Shown piece after piece: positions 44,621-56,439 of a stretch of 64,000 nt of DNA; positions within the stretch are counted from its first letter, which is position 1, and each line of letters starts with the position of its first letter. The DNA lies in contig OY829329.1 of assembly GCA_963691655.1 (NCBI GenBank), positions 63,048,852-63,112,851 on the forward strand. The letters run 5' to 3'. The notes beneath the pieces are model-generated. The model was not told the origin of the DNA. It saw only the letters and a program-made list of their open reading frames with translations, and did not search any database. Position numbers and translations under genes: made by a program. Origin of the DNA: Toxonevra muliebris. Taxonomy: Eukaryota > Arthropoda > Insecta > Diptera > Pallopteridae.

Positions 44621-45023
44621 GTCTAATGTTTAAACCATTTTAGCTTGCTGATCGATTAATCGGGCGGCAACTTTAAAAATTCATCAAAAATACATTTTTA
44701 AATTTTTCTCAAAAGTAATCACTGTTAAGCATTTCTATATATACTGACTTTGCGATGAATTTAAAAAATTTAAAAAATATTGTATTTCACCTGACACCTT
44801 TTTTGGAAGCTGGTTTTGAAAATCAACAAAAAATACTTAAAAAAAAAATTATCTTGCATTTGAAATAAGAAATTAACCTAAGTAAAATAACAAACTTGAT
44901 ATAGAAATTATAAATTCACAGGTCCTCATATATTTTTAAGAGGCTACAGCTGACCAAACTTTTGTAAAAAATAGGCAAAAATTTCCACATTTCGATGTCC
45001 TTAACTTATAATAACTTCTTATT

Positions 45024-45119
45024 AGCACTTCCGTTCTTTCGAAGAACTCACAAAATGGGTCGATTCGTGGATAGCCTCAAAAGATGAGGAGTTCTTTCGA
45101 CGCGGAATCCGTATGCTAC
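45024..45119 (+). mobile_element. 96-bp isolated copy of the mariner 3' coding segment
   Basis: Positions 45024-45119 match 41024-41119 at 95 of 96 bases (one difference, at 45051). Identity stops abruptly on both sides. No TIR or other mariner sequence adjoins it. The two copies are exactly 4,000 bp apart in the same orientation. Confidence 0.95.
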
Positions 45120-45254
45120 ATAATTATGAGACATAATTTTTAAATTATAAAAAAGTTGAAAAAATTAAAAAATTCCAATATCTCACAAAATGTTCCAAAA
45201 AAAATAAAAAAATTTTTTGACATAAACTAGTGTAATTTTGAAGTCATCTGTATT

Positions 45255-45385
45255 CTGTAGTATAAAATCGACGTTACGTAACGCGGTTGATGACCCCCCT
45301 CCCTCTCCCCCATGTAACGATTCGTAACCAATCGTCGGACCACCTCCCTCCCCCTCACGCGTTACGTAATATGTCAACAGCCCCT
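45255..45385. repeat. GC-rich segment with GTTACGTAA ends
   Basis: CGTTACGTAACGCG at 45270-45283 and CGCGTTACGTAAT near 45358-45370 are inverted. Between them lie two C-rich tracts (CCCCCCTCCCTCTCCCCC and CCACCTCCCTCCCC) and GTAACGATTCGTAAC. It stands out from the AT-rich surroundings and looks like a MITE core or TIR region. The family is not identified. Confidence 0.45.
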
Positions 45386-45904
45386 TATGTCAAATTCATT
45401 TGATCTTAGTGAATACTTATTGTTCATAATGTGGCGTAGATATATTTTTTTTCACCTGGTCACCTTATTTTGTCGGGGTAAACCAAAAACTACTACACCC
45501 TCTAAAATTGAGAAACAAATTTTTAAAGTACTATAATTTCTTAATGAAGACATATGAAAATTGTGTTTTTAAAATTTCCAAAATTACATCATGGCATCTA
45601 GTACCAAGCAATAATGAGTTAAAAGTGATGAACTAGTGATGAGCAAGAGTTTGCATTGAAGAAATGGGTATAACATTGAACGAGCAAAGGAAGAATTTTT
45701 GTTGGTTAAGAGATAAGCAAAATATTAGTCTAATGTTTATGAAAGCTAAGTGGGAGATGGTAGAGGAATGAGCAAAACATAAACCCCGGATTTGTAAAAG
45801 ATGAAAGAATGAAGAGCCTAAGATGTACCCAAACTTTTATAATAGATCGAGAGAACGAGTGATGGGTGGTAAATCATTCTAAGGTTTATAACCCATAAGT
45901 AAGT

Positions 45905-47440
45905 CCTATGCAATTTGAGCCCGTATCTATTAATGGAGTTTTTCTACTTCTTCGTGATTTCAAGAAATCTTAACACAAAAGCTTAAAAATGCAGATATTG
46001 CTTATGTATTACCTCACAAAAAAATGGCCTTATTCAACATATTTGATTTATGAGTTGATTTTTGTGCCATGAGTTATATATGAGCAAAAGTGAGGTTAAC
46101 TACAAGAAACTTCAATCACATTGAGCATATGACTTCCTTAAATCTATTTTGTGTGGACACAATGAACCCGTTATGGCATTTTCTGGAAATACTCGATGTC
46201 AAAACTTGGCATATCCCTTTCAGGTTGTACCTATATAATTAAAACGAAGGTTCACAAAAATTTTGGAAAGCTGTCCATAAACTTGAGTTCAGGTCTAAGA
46301 GAAATCCTATATTATTTGCAACTAGTTTTAGTTTTTTTTTCTTTCTGCTTTTATAGTTCGAAATTTGTTAATTTTTTTAAGTGTTCCTACTGGCTTCCTA
46401 TCACCCTCATATAATAGCAATAAACATATTTATTTTAACAAAAACAAAAAAAAAAAAAAAAAAAAAAATTCAAGTAAAATTTTTTTCAAAATTAATTTTT
46501 CATGGTTCACATATTTTTTTATTTGTTTTCCAAATATTTGCTACTGCTTCATGCATGGCATTTGTTGTTTAATTCGTTATCGTTAATCTTCACAAGCGAC
46601 AAAAAATAATAACAGCTACTGATGCTGCTGCAGTTATAACAACAACACAGCATCACCAAACTTCATCATCGTTTTCTTTTAATCTTTTAACATTGCCTGG
46701 CATAATTGTTTTTTTGTTTTCTACTTTATGCAAATATTTGTTAATTATTTTATGCTTGAATATTTTCAATTTTGTAGTTTTTGAACTTGTGGACTTTTTT
46801 TTGTATTTTTTTTTTTTTTTGTTGCTTGTTTTTATTTATTTTATTATTATTTGCTGTTATTGTTTTGTTATGATTTATTTTATTTTATTTATTTTTTTTT
46901 GTTTTGTTTGTTTATTTCCTTGCTTGCATCTATATTTTAGTTATTGTTTGTTGCACGCATTTAGCAAGAAATTAGCACTTAATTTTAGTTATTTATTTGT
47001 TTGTCGTTTATATTTTTATATTGTCATGCTAACTTATGAATAGTAGAAAAATATTTATTTTTTAATGGCTATTTATTTAACCTGTACAACTTGCAATTTA
47101 AAAAAATTTAATCTTTATACAAAGAAAGATAAATTTTTTTTATGGATTTTGGGTTTATGGGCAAAAATAGAAGATGAGCAATAATACTCAACCACTGGGT
47201 ATGTATTTTAGTATGCTGCAGGATGGAATAGCTATGTGCCAGATAATAGGAACTTGGAGCACTTTAAAAACATTAAAATTTAATTCATAAACCTTGAATT
47301 AGAATAATTCACAGTGAATAATTACCACAGTCGATTATGTTTTTAAATACTTAAGTTTATAAAAGTCGATAACTATATCACATATCACACAAATATTGTA
47401 TATACTTCTTCTGCTTCTACTTTTGTTCCTCACATGTGCC
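45905..47440. other. AT-rich stretch without recognised genes
   Basis: Includes a 23-base poly-A at 46446-46468 and a long T-rich segment (46690-47030) whose Phe/Leu/Ile-rich translation is compositional. Confidence 0.6.
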
Positions 47441-47500
47441 ACACTCCGATGTTGATTTAATGAAAATTTTTCGGTGCATTTGTACCGAATGGTTCCTTAC

Positions 47501-47638
47501 CATTAATCTCCAACATATATGTTTCGGTTAAATTATGTGGTGTAGCATAACCCATTGGTTGTTCTGGGTCTTTGCAGCGACCTTCATGTAGGCGACTCAA
47601 CAAGAAAGTATTGGACCTACCGGTCAAGAGAATCGAAT
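47501..47638 (-). other. Candidate short coding exon (unrecognised), minus strand
   Basis: On the minus strand a 63-codon stop-to-stop frame (about 47457-47645) has balanced codon use unlike its AT-driven surroundings, reading SNTFLLSRLHEGRCKDPEQP in the middle. TATAAG precedes 47638 as a possible acceptor, and GTAAGG follows at 47500-47495 as a good donor. The enclosed 138 nt would be a symmetric phase 1-1 exon. The acceptor's pyrimidine tract is weak. The opposite strand has a rival reading: TCTTTGCAG ends near 47577 and opens a 25-codon frame. I recognise neither peptide, and a decayed transposon is also possible. Confidence 0.25.
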
Positions 47639-48239
47639 CTTATAAATTTTTTTGAATAATACCAAAAATCACTGAAAATGATGAATGGAAGCGAAACTAA
47701 TGGAAATGGAACAGCAACTGAAGAAAACGTAAATGACAAACAATAATTGGATCTAATTGAATAATTTTTTAGTAAACTTATTTCTTTTCTCAATTCATTA
47801 ATACCATATCAATTTTTGCCGTTTAAATGCATTTTAAATTTCGCAAAAGTTTCGCGCTTCTGAACGATGGTAATTTGGACATATACTTGATTCCAAATTG
47901 TTTTCAAGAGAAGAGTATATGCATTTAGAATATCTGGATCGCGCAGAAGATGATCTGAGTTCAGTTTATCAGTAGCTAAATTTGGTTGTATCTGATATGA
48001 GTTTCGGCGTTCCATTCAAATTTCCAACAAATCCTTGTTTTTTTTTTTTTTTTTTGGCTTGCGTACAAAAATCATGTGGAACCCTTTTAAAAAATTATTG
48101 CAGTGTGGCCGGACCTCTTGCATTTTCAAAGTATATTTTCAACCTTATAAACTCACATAAATGAATAACATTTTAAGGGTTCGATATGTTTTTTATCATA
48201 ACTTGGATTCTCGCTCTGAGAGAATATCAACAACAAATG

Positions 48240-48476
48240 TACCAACTTAACAAAAAACAGAACTCGAATCGGAACGATGGGAGCGCAACACGGTGGTTAT
48301 TCCGGGTACTTTTTGATCAATGTGGTAAACTTAAAACAAATTGATAAAAAGCTCATTCAACAACAAATAATTTTAGGCAATCAAACTTTCCCACTTCATA
48401 AAACCACGCCCATTACTCCAATATTAATAAAATCAGTTTTTGTTTTTAATCAGTCAAAAATTTGACAACTAGAGGG
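48240..48476. mobile_element. Right end of a third TTAA MITE copy
   Basis: AACTAGAGGG followed by TTAA ends at 48480, matching the termini at 25861 and 40435. Inside it are CAGTCAAAAATTTGAC and AATAAAATCAGTTTTTG. The left terminus is not identified, so the start given is nominal. Confidence 0.5.
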
Positions 48477-48559
48477 TTAAGGTTCAAATCACCTGGTTCC
48501 AATTTTAACTTAATTTTGAAGTTATTTCATACATGTATATATTTTTTTTAAGTGAAACT

Positions 48560-49145
48560 TCTTTAGCGAAGGTAAATCGAAAATTTTGCAACGGAACTCG
48601 CGCTGTTGTTGCACTCATACGAAGCTAATAAAAAACGAAGTTATGCTGTTTTTAATGTTTAGCGAACGAAGTCATGTGGGATCGGTTGCAAACAATCATG
48701 CAAAGAGTCGACTTCTTGCAGTTTTATCTCAATGTGATTTAGTGAGAGAGCTTGACTCGTCATATTTGCGCCGATAAATGAAGAGAGTATCAGCAGAAAA
48801 AAAACTTTAGAAAATAGAAAGAGTGCAAAAGCTTCAACAGCATCGGTCACGTGAAAAATCGCGTTTTTGTTGCACTCTAACAAAACCAGTAAGAAACGAA
48901 GTTATGCAGTTGTTATTCGGCTACATACAATCAAGCAGAGAGGCGACTTCTCGCAGTTTTATCGAATGTGCTTTAGTGAGAGAGCCGACCTAGATGCCTG
49001 TGCTTGATTGCATTTAGTTAAGCTTTCCTCTCTTGTGTGATGTACGTGTACTACATCGTGTTTGTGCCGATAAGTGTAGAGAGTATAAACACAGGAAAAG
49101 CAACAACAAAATATAGAGAAGAGGACGGCAAAAACTTCAACAGAA
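48560..49145 (+). repeat. Two diverged ~280-bp direct repeats
   Basis: Blocks shared in order are CGCGCTGTTGTTGCACTC / CGCGTTTTTGTTGCACTC, AAACGAAGTTATGC, CGACTTCTYGCAGTTTTATC, TTAGTGAGAGAGC, GCCGATAARTGWAGAGAGTAT and AAAARCTTCAACAG. Copy 1 is about 48596-48842 and copy 2 about 48862-49143. Copy 2 has an extra ~45 bp. No coding frame is shared. It could be a tandem TE fragment or a pair of short LTR-like units. Confidence 0.7.
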
Positions 49146-49920
49146 TGTTTTATAAATGTTTTCTAACAATTTTCTTATAAACAACATAGTTTCACTTCTA
49201 CTGTGAGTGCTTGCAGACATAATTTTTTTTTTTTTTTTTTTTTTTTGAAAGAACAACGTTAAATTAAATACATTCGTATTAAATCTTACAAAAAATTTTT
49301 TTTCTTCTGATGGAATAATTAGCAAATGCAAGGATAAGCTAATTAAAATGAAGTTTTTCAGAAAAATGTTTTTTTTTTTTTTGTTTTAATAAAACAATTT
49401 AATAAAACTATATAACATCTACAAAGAAAAATTAATTTACAAATTTTTAATTAAATTTCTAAGAGTGTATAAAAATAAAAAAGTGTTAATGGATTTTTAA
49501 TGCCATACAATTTTTTTTTTTTTTTTTTTGAGAGTTCATCAAGAAACATATTTGAAAAGTTTAAAAATCAATTTATATATTAAACGGCAATATCAGTAAA
49601 AACACGTTAGCGCTCGAAATATTATTATTATGTATTTCAAAACATATACATACATACACTTTTATAGTATGCCTATACATATCAATGGAATGTTATCGCA
49701 TCATAAAACCTATAAAAAAAAAACCACAACAACAAGGTGCGCAATTTCTCGATTGACTGACATATTGCCAACAAAATTTACAAAATAAATTTGTAAAACA
49801 AAAAATAAAAAAACTAAAACTATGTAAACCAAAAATATATGCCAACATTTAATTATAGGTACTTTTTAAAAGTTAAGAAAACTAAAAATATGTGTATGTG
49901 TTTATATACACACACTAGTA
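49146..49920. other. Homopolymer-rich AT stretch
   Basis: Poly-T/A runs of about 20 bases near 49226-49246 and 49511-49529 and no recognisable gene. Confidence 0.6.
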
Positions 49921-49922
49921 TA

Positions 49923-50081
49923 CAGTAATCCCCAGATAATTGGCACTCTCTTAATTAGAGAAACGTAATTTAATTTCACCAGAAAGTTTACATTTCTAGT
50001 TCAAAATTTATTCAAATTCCGCGGTTAATTGCACACCTGAATTTCTAAATTTTCGTCGATGTAGTTAAGCGGGTATTACTG
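49923..50081. mobile_element. pogo/Tc1-mariner-like MITE, 159 bp
   Basis: CAGTAATCCCC at the left and, from outside, CAGTAATACCC at the right are inverted repeats flanked by TA (49921-49922 and 50082-50083). TA targets with CAGT ends are typical of pogo-type MITEs. Internal pieces such as AGATAATTGGCAC and GCGGTTAATTGCAC fit a decayed second pair. It is non-coding. Confidence 0.72.
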
Positions 50082-51150
50082 TAGAAATATATCTCTAAGC
50101 ATTCTTCTATAGAAATACATGCGTTTAAACTTATATGTATATGTAGATACTCTATTAATCCAATTTAAAAGCTTAAGGCTAATATGAATTTGTGCAAGAA
50201 AATTATTTGAAAAAAAAAAAAAAAATGTTAGCGTTATGTTTTCATAAAGAAAAACATGAAAAATCATAAAAACAACAACAGCACGAAAATTTTCCTTTCA
50301 CTTTTAATTTTCAGAAATGAATTTATTTGTATGCATGTATGTGATTAAAATGCGCGTGCGCAACAAACAACGGGCAACTGACGACAACTAAGAGGAGGGC
50401 GCAATCGCATTTATATACCACACTTGTATGTATGTACAATACACGTGTTTGTGTGTGACTAAATGTATGAATGTGTGTGTGTGTGTGAATGTGCCATAGC
50501 GCATGTCTTCGCATGTAACATGCTGGTGGTTATTTGCTATAGCTGAATGGATTTGCCAATACCTAGTATGTTAATGCGTTCAATGCCGGAAATATTGGAG
50601 CGCAGAGTACTACAGAATGAATGAAAAATAAAGTGAAAAACAAATGAAACTAAAATCTGAGTATAAAAATTTGAGCAACAATAACAACAACAACAACTTG
50701 TTGCCAGACATATTGGCAACTGTGATTTGTACTAACGCGTGCATTAACTGCACTCACTCTATCAACAACTAAAGGAGTTTTGAGTTTGTCTGTCTGTCTG
50801 TCTGTTTGTCTTTCTAAGAGTTACTAACATTAATGTTTTGTATCTAATGTTTGATTTTGCACCTTATGCTCTATTAAAATATATTTTTCTGGTCAATTTT
50901 GATTTTTTTTTTTCTGCATTTATATGTGGTAATAATCGTTATGTTCGCTTCTTTAATCTGGTATAAATTTTGTGGCTCAATAAATTTAAAATATAACATT
51001 ACTTTAACTTCAATAGTTAGATATTAGATACTACTACTATACACCAACAGGTTAAAATGCATAACGAAGGCGTCAACAAACTGTTGTAAAAGCAACAACA
51101 ACAATCGCTAGTAATAAATACACATTTTTACACGCGATTTGTGATGGTCT
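50082..51150. other. AT-rich stretch with simple repeats
   Basis: (GT)n at 50472-50487, (GTCT)n at 50787-50811 and (CAA)n near 50683-50697. No gene is seen. Confidence 0.6.
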
Positions 51151-51188
51151 GCTACTGCAGAGTTTTCGTTGGCCTCAGCAGGTGAGTT
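51145..51188 (+). other. Candidate 21-nt microexon
   Basis: CTGCTACTGCAG (51149-51160) is followed by 21 nt (51161-51181, AGTTTTCGTTGG...CAG) and then GTGAGT, a consensus 5' splice site. The 21 nt encode seven residues without a stop. The pyrimidine tract upstream is only moderate and no CTAAT is obvious, so this is weaker than the 3.69-kb candidate. Confidence 0.2.
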
Positions 51189-51719
51189 GTGTTTAGAGAA
51201 AGAGAAGGTGTTTGGAAGGAGATGCAGAGAACTAAGTCATTAGTGGTTTATGTTATTTTTAAATTAATATCATTTGCTGCATTAGATAGCAATTATTTGA
51301 AATTGAGATATGATTTAGAAATGATTTTCAACTGAAAAGTAGAACACTTGACAGATAAATAAAAGAGCAAATCTTTACATAAACTTTATGCAAGTGCTTT
51401 GACTTATTTACTATCGAATCCAGAGATTACGGAAGAGGGGGGGGGGGGTTACTTTTTCCGTTCCTTTAAGAAGTCTATATTTTGGGGCATTAACAAGCTC
51501 TCCTTTTGTGTCTTTTAGGGCTCGGACTTTATAGATGAGCATTGATCTTGCAAAGTGTAAAGCATTATGAAATAAATATCAAATGTTGAAGAAGCTTGAG
51601 AAACTAAAAGCTATTTATAGCGCCCTCTTTTGATTATTTTCAAACTCTCAACTGTTTTTCTTATACGATTTTCTCTAAAGAACTAGTGGAAAATTGAACG
51701 TGGGCAAAAAATCTTTTTT

Positions 51720-53480
51720 CAGTTCATGTTCCGTATTCTCTTATCGTCTGTGTATAAACCTGAAATTTGTTTTATAAAATTACAAGTGATTTCAAAATAT
51801 TTCAAATGTATTGGTTTCATAAAATTTTCAATCACAGTGAAATAATTTGAAATCAATTTTAAATAATTTGAATTCAATTTTATGTATTTTGAAGTCAATT
51901 TGAAATTGTGAACACAATATAAAATTCTAAACCTGAAAAACTTTGAATTCAATTTGAAATTCTGAACTCAATCTATGTAGAATCCTGAAACACATTAAAA
52001 ATATTTTGAAATCGTTTGCCAATATTTTGAATAATGATTTGAAATCAATATTTAATAATTTGAATCCAATTTTACGTATTTTGAAATCAAGTTTTGAATA
52101 CTTTTCACTCAATTTGGAGACTTTTGAACTCAATTTGAAAGTGTGAACCCAATATAAAATTCTAGAACTGAAAAACTTTGAAATCAATTTGAAATTCTGA
52201 ACCCTATATAGATTTCTGAAACGCATTAAGCATATTTTGAAATCGTTTGCAAATATTTTGAATACAATTTTGAATTTTCTTAAATTAAATTTCAAATATT
52301 CCAAAGCGATTTTGAAATATTTATTTATTTTAAAATATTTTTATTTGTAGAATTGTGAAATTAATTTTAGTTATTCTAGAATTCAGTTTAAAAATTTCTG
52401 CATTAATTCAAAATAGTTTGAAATTAATTTGGAATATTTTAAAATCAATTTAAAATATTTGGAAATAATTTTAGAATAATCTGAATAATTTGAAATCAAT
52501 TTAAAATATTCTGAAACTTATTTGAAATAATCTGAAATCTATTTGGAATGCTTTTAGATTAATTTTGAGTATTCTGATATCAATTTATAATATTCTAAAA
52601 TAAATTTGGAGTAAATCAAAATCAATTTGAAATATTTTGAAATCAATTTGTAATATTTTTAAATCAGTCTAGAGTAAACTGAAACTAATTTGGAGTATTT
52701 TGAATGCAATTTGGAGAATTTTGAAACCATTTTGAATATTTTGAAATTATTTTGGAGTAAATCAAAATCAATTTGAAATATTTTGAAATCAATTTGTAAT
52801 ATTTTGAAATCAGTCTAGAGTAAACTGAAACTAATTTGGAGTATTTTGAATGCAATTTGGAGAATTTTGAAACCATTTTGAATATTTTGAAATTATTTTG
52901 GAATAAATCAGAATCAATTTGAAATATTCTGAAATCAATTTGTAATATTTTGAAATCAGTCTAGAGTAAACTGAAACTAATTTGGAGTATTTTGAATGCA
53001 ATTTGGAGAATTTTGAAACCATTTTGAAATTATTTTGGAGTAAATCAAAATCAATTTGAAATATTTTGAAATCAATTTGTAATATTTTGAAATCAGTCTA
53101 GAGTAAACTGAAACTAATTTGGAGTATTTTGAATGTAATTTGGAGAATTTTGAAACCATTTTGAATATTTTGAAATTATTTTGGAGTAAACCGAAATCAA
53201 TTAGAAATGTTATGACATAAGTTTTGAGTGTTCTAAATTTTGAAATCATTCGAATATTCTGAAGTCAATTTGGAAAATTCAAAAATCTATATGGATTAAA
53301 CTGATGTCAATTTAGCATATTCTGAAATCCATTTTAAATAAACCGAAATCATTTTGAAATATTCTTATATCAATTTGGAGTATTCTGAATTCTTTTTTTA
53401 AAGAATTTTTAAATCATTTCTAATGTTTTGAAATAAATTCAAAAACAATTCAAAATCAATGTAAAATATTCTTTAAACAA
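51720..53480. repeat. TTTGAAATCAATTTGGAGT-type array
   Basis: Short units of 15-25 bp (TTTGAAATCAATTTGAAATA, CTGAAATCAATTTGGAGTAT) fill 1.7 kb with variable degeneracy. A second tier repeats a CTGAACCCAATATAAAATTCT...AAATCGTTTGC block at about 51910-52020 and 52140-52260. The minus-strand frames rich in Lys, Ser, Tyr and Leu are repeat read-through. Confidence 0.85.
52606..53181. repeat. 146-bp higher-order repeat, four units
   Basis: TTGGAGTAAATCAAAATCAA-type starts lie at 52606, 52752, 52898, 53035 and 53181. Units are 146, 146, 137 and 146 bp; the third lacks a TTTGAATATT block. Within units the order AATCAGTCTAGAGTAAACTG, AATTTGGAGTATTTTGAATG, GGAGAATTTTGAAACCATTT is kept with only a few substitutions, so this part expanded much more recently than the rest of the array. 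Confidence 0.93.
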
Positions 53481-53514
53481 TTATAAAACTGTGCACTAGA
53501 TTGGGAAGCAGTAG

Positions 53515-53700
53515 CGTTTTCAGATATTAGACACTTATATAGATTGTTGAAATGCTGGTAAGAACCATCACAAAGATCACTGATGAGGAATCGTGACGGA
53601 TTCCGTAATGGCCGTATGATTTGCCTGCTCTTTATACACTGCTGCGACTTAGTCACTTCGACAAATTGAACCTTTCATTTAGCCTGTTAAACAACACTTT
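53515..53700 (-). repeat. Dispersed repeat, copy 1 of an inverted pair
   Basis: Reverse-complemented, it shares GGCAAATCATACGGCC, ATTCCTCATCAGTGATCTT, GGTTCTTA and CTATATAAG with 60590-60735. A TATA-like CTATATAAG kept in both copies would suit an LTR or promoter-bearing repeat, but no family is recognised. Confidence 0.65.
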
Positions 53701-55390
53701 AACTGTTGAGTAGCAATGAAGTAAAAAGTCAAACTATGAAATATGAACAATTAGATTTCAGTTTCATGGTCTCTAATAATAATATAAAAATAAAAGCTTT
53801 ACAACTTGCTATCAAAAATTAATAGAGGATTAACAAATTAAAACATTCCATAAAGAAAATTGATTGCATTTTAAGTACTCGATTATCACATCATTTGAAA
53901 AGTGCCGCATTCATCACAACTGCAGTATTATTATAGAAATATTTTAATAAGATTAAAAATATAAGTAATGAGGCACATTCAATTACTTATTTAACACAAT
54001 AGAATAACGGGACTTTAATGTTTCAATTTAACTGTTTCTTTATTTCGGAGAATTTTCGTTATATTTTTTTTACATATACATATACATATTTTTAATTGGC
54101 AACTAAATGTTGGCTCTCTAATTTTATGATGAGCTTCATAAAATTATCAAACCTACGCGCACATGTCGCTGGCTGTAAATAAGCTGCTGTGACGTCATGA
54201 AAAGTGACATGCAAGAGTGACAAGACAACGCGACAATAACAATAACAATAAAAAAAAGAGACGCTTTTAAGAAAAATTGTCTCTTTTATTATATGAGCGA
54301 CAGTTTGAAACTTTATGTCTACCTGCCAAAGAAAATTTGCATATTATGCGACATTTATTGTTTGCTACTTTTAATAAATTTCTGTTGGAAGTTATGTATG
54401 TGTGTGTGTGTGTGTGCTTGTGTCTATATAAGCGTCGAGTAGTAGAGTATACAATAAAAATGTTACGAGTAAAAGAAACGCGTAGGTGGTAGATTATTTG
54501 ATTGCTCAAGCAATAATTTTGATGCGTTTTTGGTGCTTTTATTCGTTGTTGACATAAATTTTTTTTTCAGTATTTTTTTATTTCATAGTTGCAGGTGAAC
54601 GGAAGTTAAATTTTTGTAGGAAAATTATTACATTACAAGTGCGTTTTATTGTTGTGTTCACATATTTTGTATTAACTCTTCTACAACCTAGTTAACTATT
54701 ATCATTATTTTTTAAATAGATTTACTATTTATATAAGTATATATTTTTTTTTACACAACCTGTGCGTGTTTTTCTTCGCGCTTTTGGTTTTCTGTGTGGT
54801 CTGCTATGTTATGTTGTGATACCCAAGAGTATCAACACTTGTTCATTAATTTCCTAAATTAGTTTGTTGTTGTTCTGCTGTATCCATGGCTAGTCTTATG
54901 AACCGTAATGCTATAACACCATTTACCCATCAGTTTTAATACAACAAAAATATGTTGTTAACATTTAGGATTTTTCTTTTTCTTTTGCACATTTTTGGTT
55001 AATATTTGTATGATATGTTAGGCATTGGGTGTGGTACATTATGTACTATTTATAATATTAACTAATAACTATGCTGTAAATCAAAACAGACACAAATACT
55101 ATCTTGTCTAACTAAAAAGTTGTTAAGCTATAACAAGATAATAATTTACCCAGTTGTTAAAGTCGTAATAACTTTGTATGCCTTTACGTGAATTAAAGGC
55201 TTAGTTCCGCTATTACTAAGCTTACCTTCAAACAGAACACACTGGTAACCTAAACTACCCTTCTGAAGTTGAGATAAATAACCCTTTTGGGAAATGAGGT
55301 TAAGTCAAAGCATCATTCTGACACGCTCGGTCGAAAAGTCAATTAGAAATAGAATAATCGGATCAAGAATTTTCCATTCACTTTAGGTTA
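53701..55390. other. AT-rich stretch without recognised genes
   Basis: (GT)n at 54397-54417, a TGACGTCA palindrome at 54190-54197 and homopolymers. TAGTTGCAG directly followed by GTGAAC near 54585-54599 is a weak splice-like junction. Confidence 0.55.
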
Positions 55391-55439
55391 GAGGCAGTAG
55401 CGTATCCAGAGGGGGTGGGACTATAGGGAATTTTGTTTG

Positions 55440-55960
55440 AGTTTTAATCCATGTTTGGTCTAAATTTTGATTTTCTTTCCAGCGTTTGCAGACCAGCGTT
55501 TGATCTGATTTCTGCCCTAAGTTTTGGTTTGCTTTTAATTTGTATTTGGCGTCTTTTTAGCCTCAGTTTTAATCTAACTCTTAGTTTGAGCTGTGATTTA
55601 TATTTTCGTTTAAATTGGCTTGATTTTGATATTATTTTGGTCTAAACTTCGGTCTGAATTTTATTTTAAAATTTGGTCTGAAGTCGTCTGGAATTTTGGT
55701 CTAGTTTTTGTTTAATTTAAGTCAAAAGTTTTTGATGTAAATATTTATCAGATTTTCCCACTAGTTTTTGGTCTGAATTTTGGGTTACTTTCGTTCGGTA
55801 TTTGGTGTCCTTTTGGCCTAAAGTTGGGTCTGAGTTGTGGTCTAAACTTTTTTTTTGAATTTTGGAATGAATTTTAAAACTGATTTTGGTTTTGATCAGG
55901 TCGGAATTTCGGGTTTTTAGCCTAAGTTTTGACCTGAATTTGATCTCCGATTCTGATACG
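55440..55960 (+). repeat. TTTTGGTCTGAA minisatellite, block 1
   Basis: Degenerate units TTTTGGTCTGAATTT / AGTTTTGATCTGAATTT, period roughly 12-30 bp in multiples. Confidence 0.75.
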
Positions 55961-56439
55961 TGGTCTGAACATTGTTTTCTTTTTTAACCGGTTGTTGTCC
56001 GATACCCGAAAGCGTGTACGGTTCTCGTTGAAATTTAAAATGTATTTTTTTTTTAGGTCAAACTAAGATATATTTACATTTTAAGTAATGTATAACAGGC
56101 TTAAAGAACATATTTAATTTTTCATAAAAATGAACTGCTTGGTCTTAGAGTTGTGAGATGGTAAACTCACTACCAGGCCGCTATTAATAGTGATATCGAT
56201 GCTAAGAGTGATATGAATACATGTATATTTCAAAAATTCGTTTAAAGTACTATCCAAATCAACTGTTATCTTAATTTAATTTTTTTTCGGGTTTTGGTTT
56301 CTACCAAAAATGACTCAAAAAATGGAGATGTATCAAATTGTTTCATCAAAATTGTTTCTCAAAGGAAATTAAAATTTCCTTCAAATTGTTTTCTCACAAT
56401 AGATCATTTAACAATATAAATCCATCAGAAAAGTCATAA

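Noticed and set aside
46693..47043. 116-codon hydrophobic frame resembling a membrane protein
   Set aside because: T-rich low-complexity DNA gives Phe/Leu/Ile codons; no conserved motif or coding signature.
52685..53249. Three near-identical minus-strand frames encoding Lys/Ser/Tyr/Leu-rich repeats
   Set aside because: They are successive 146-bp repeat units read in the same frame; not a repeat protein.
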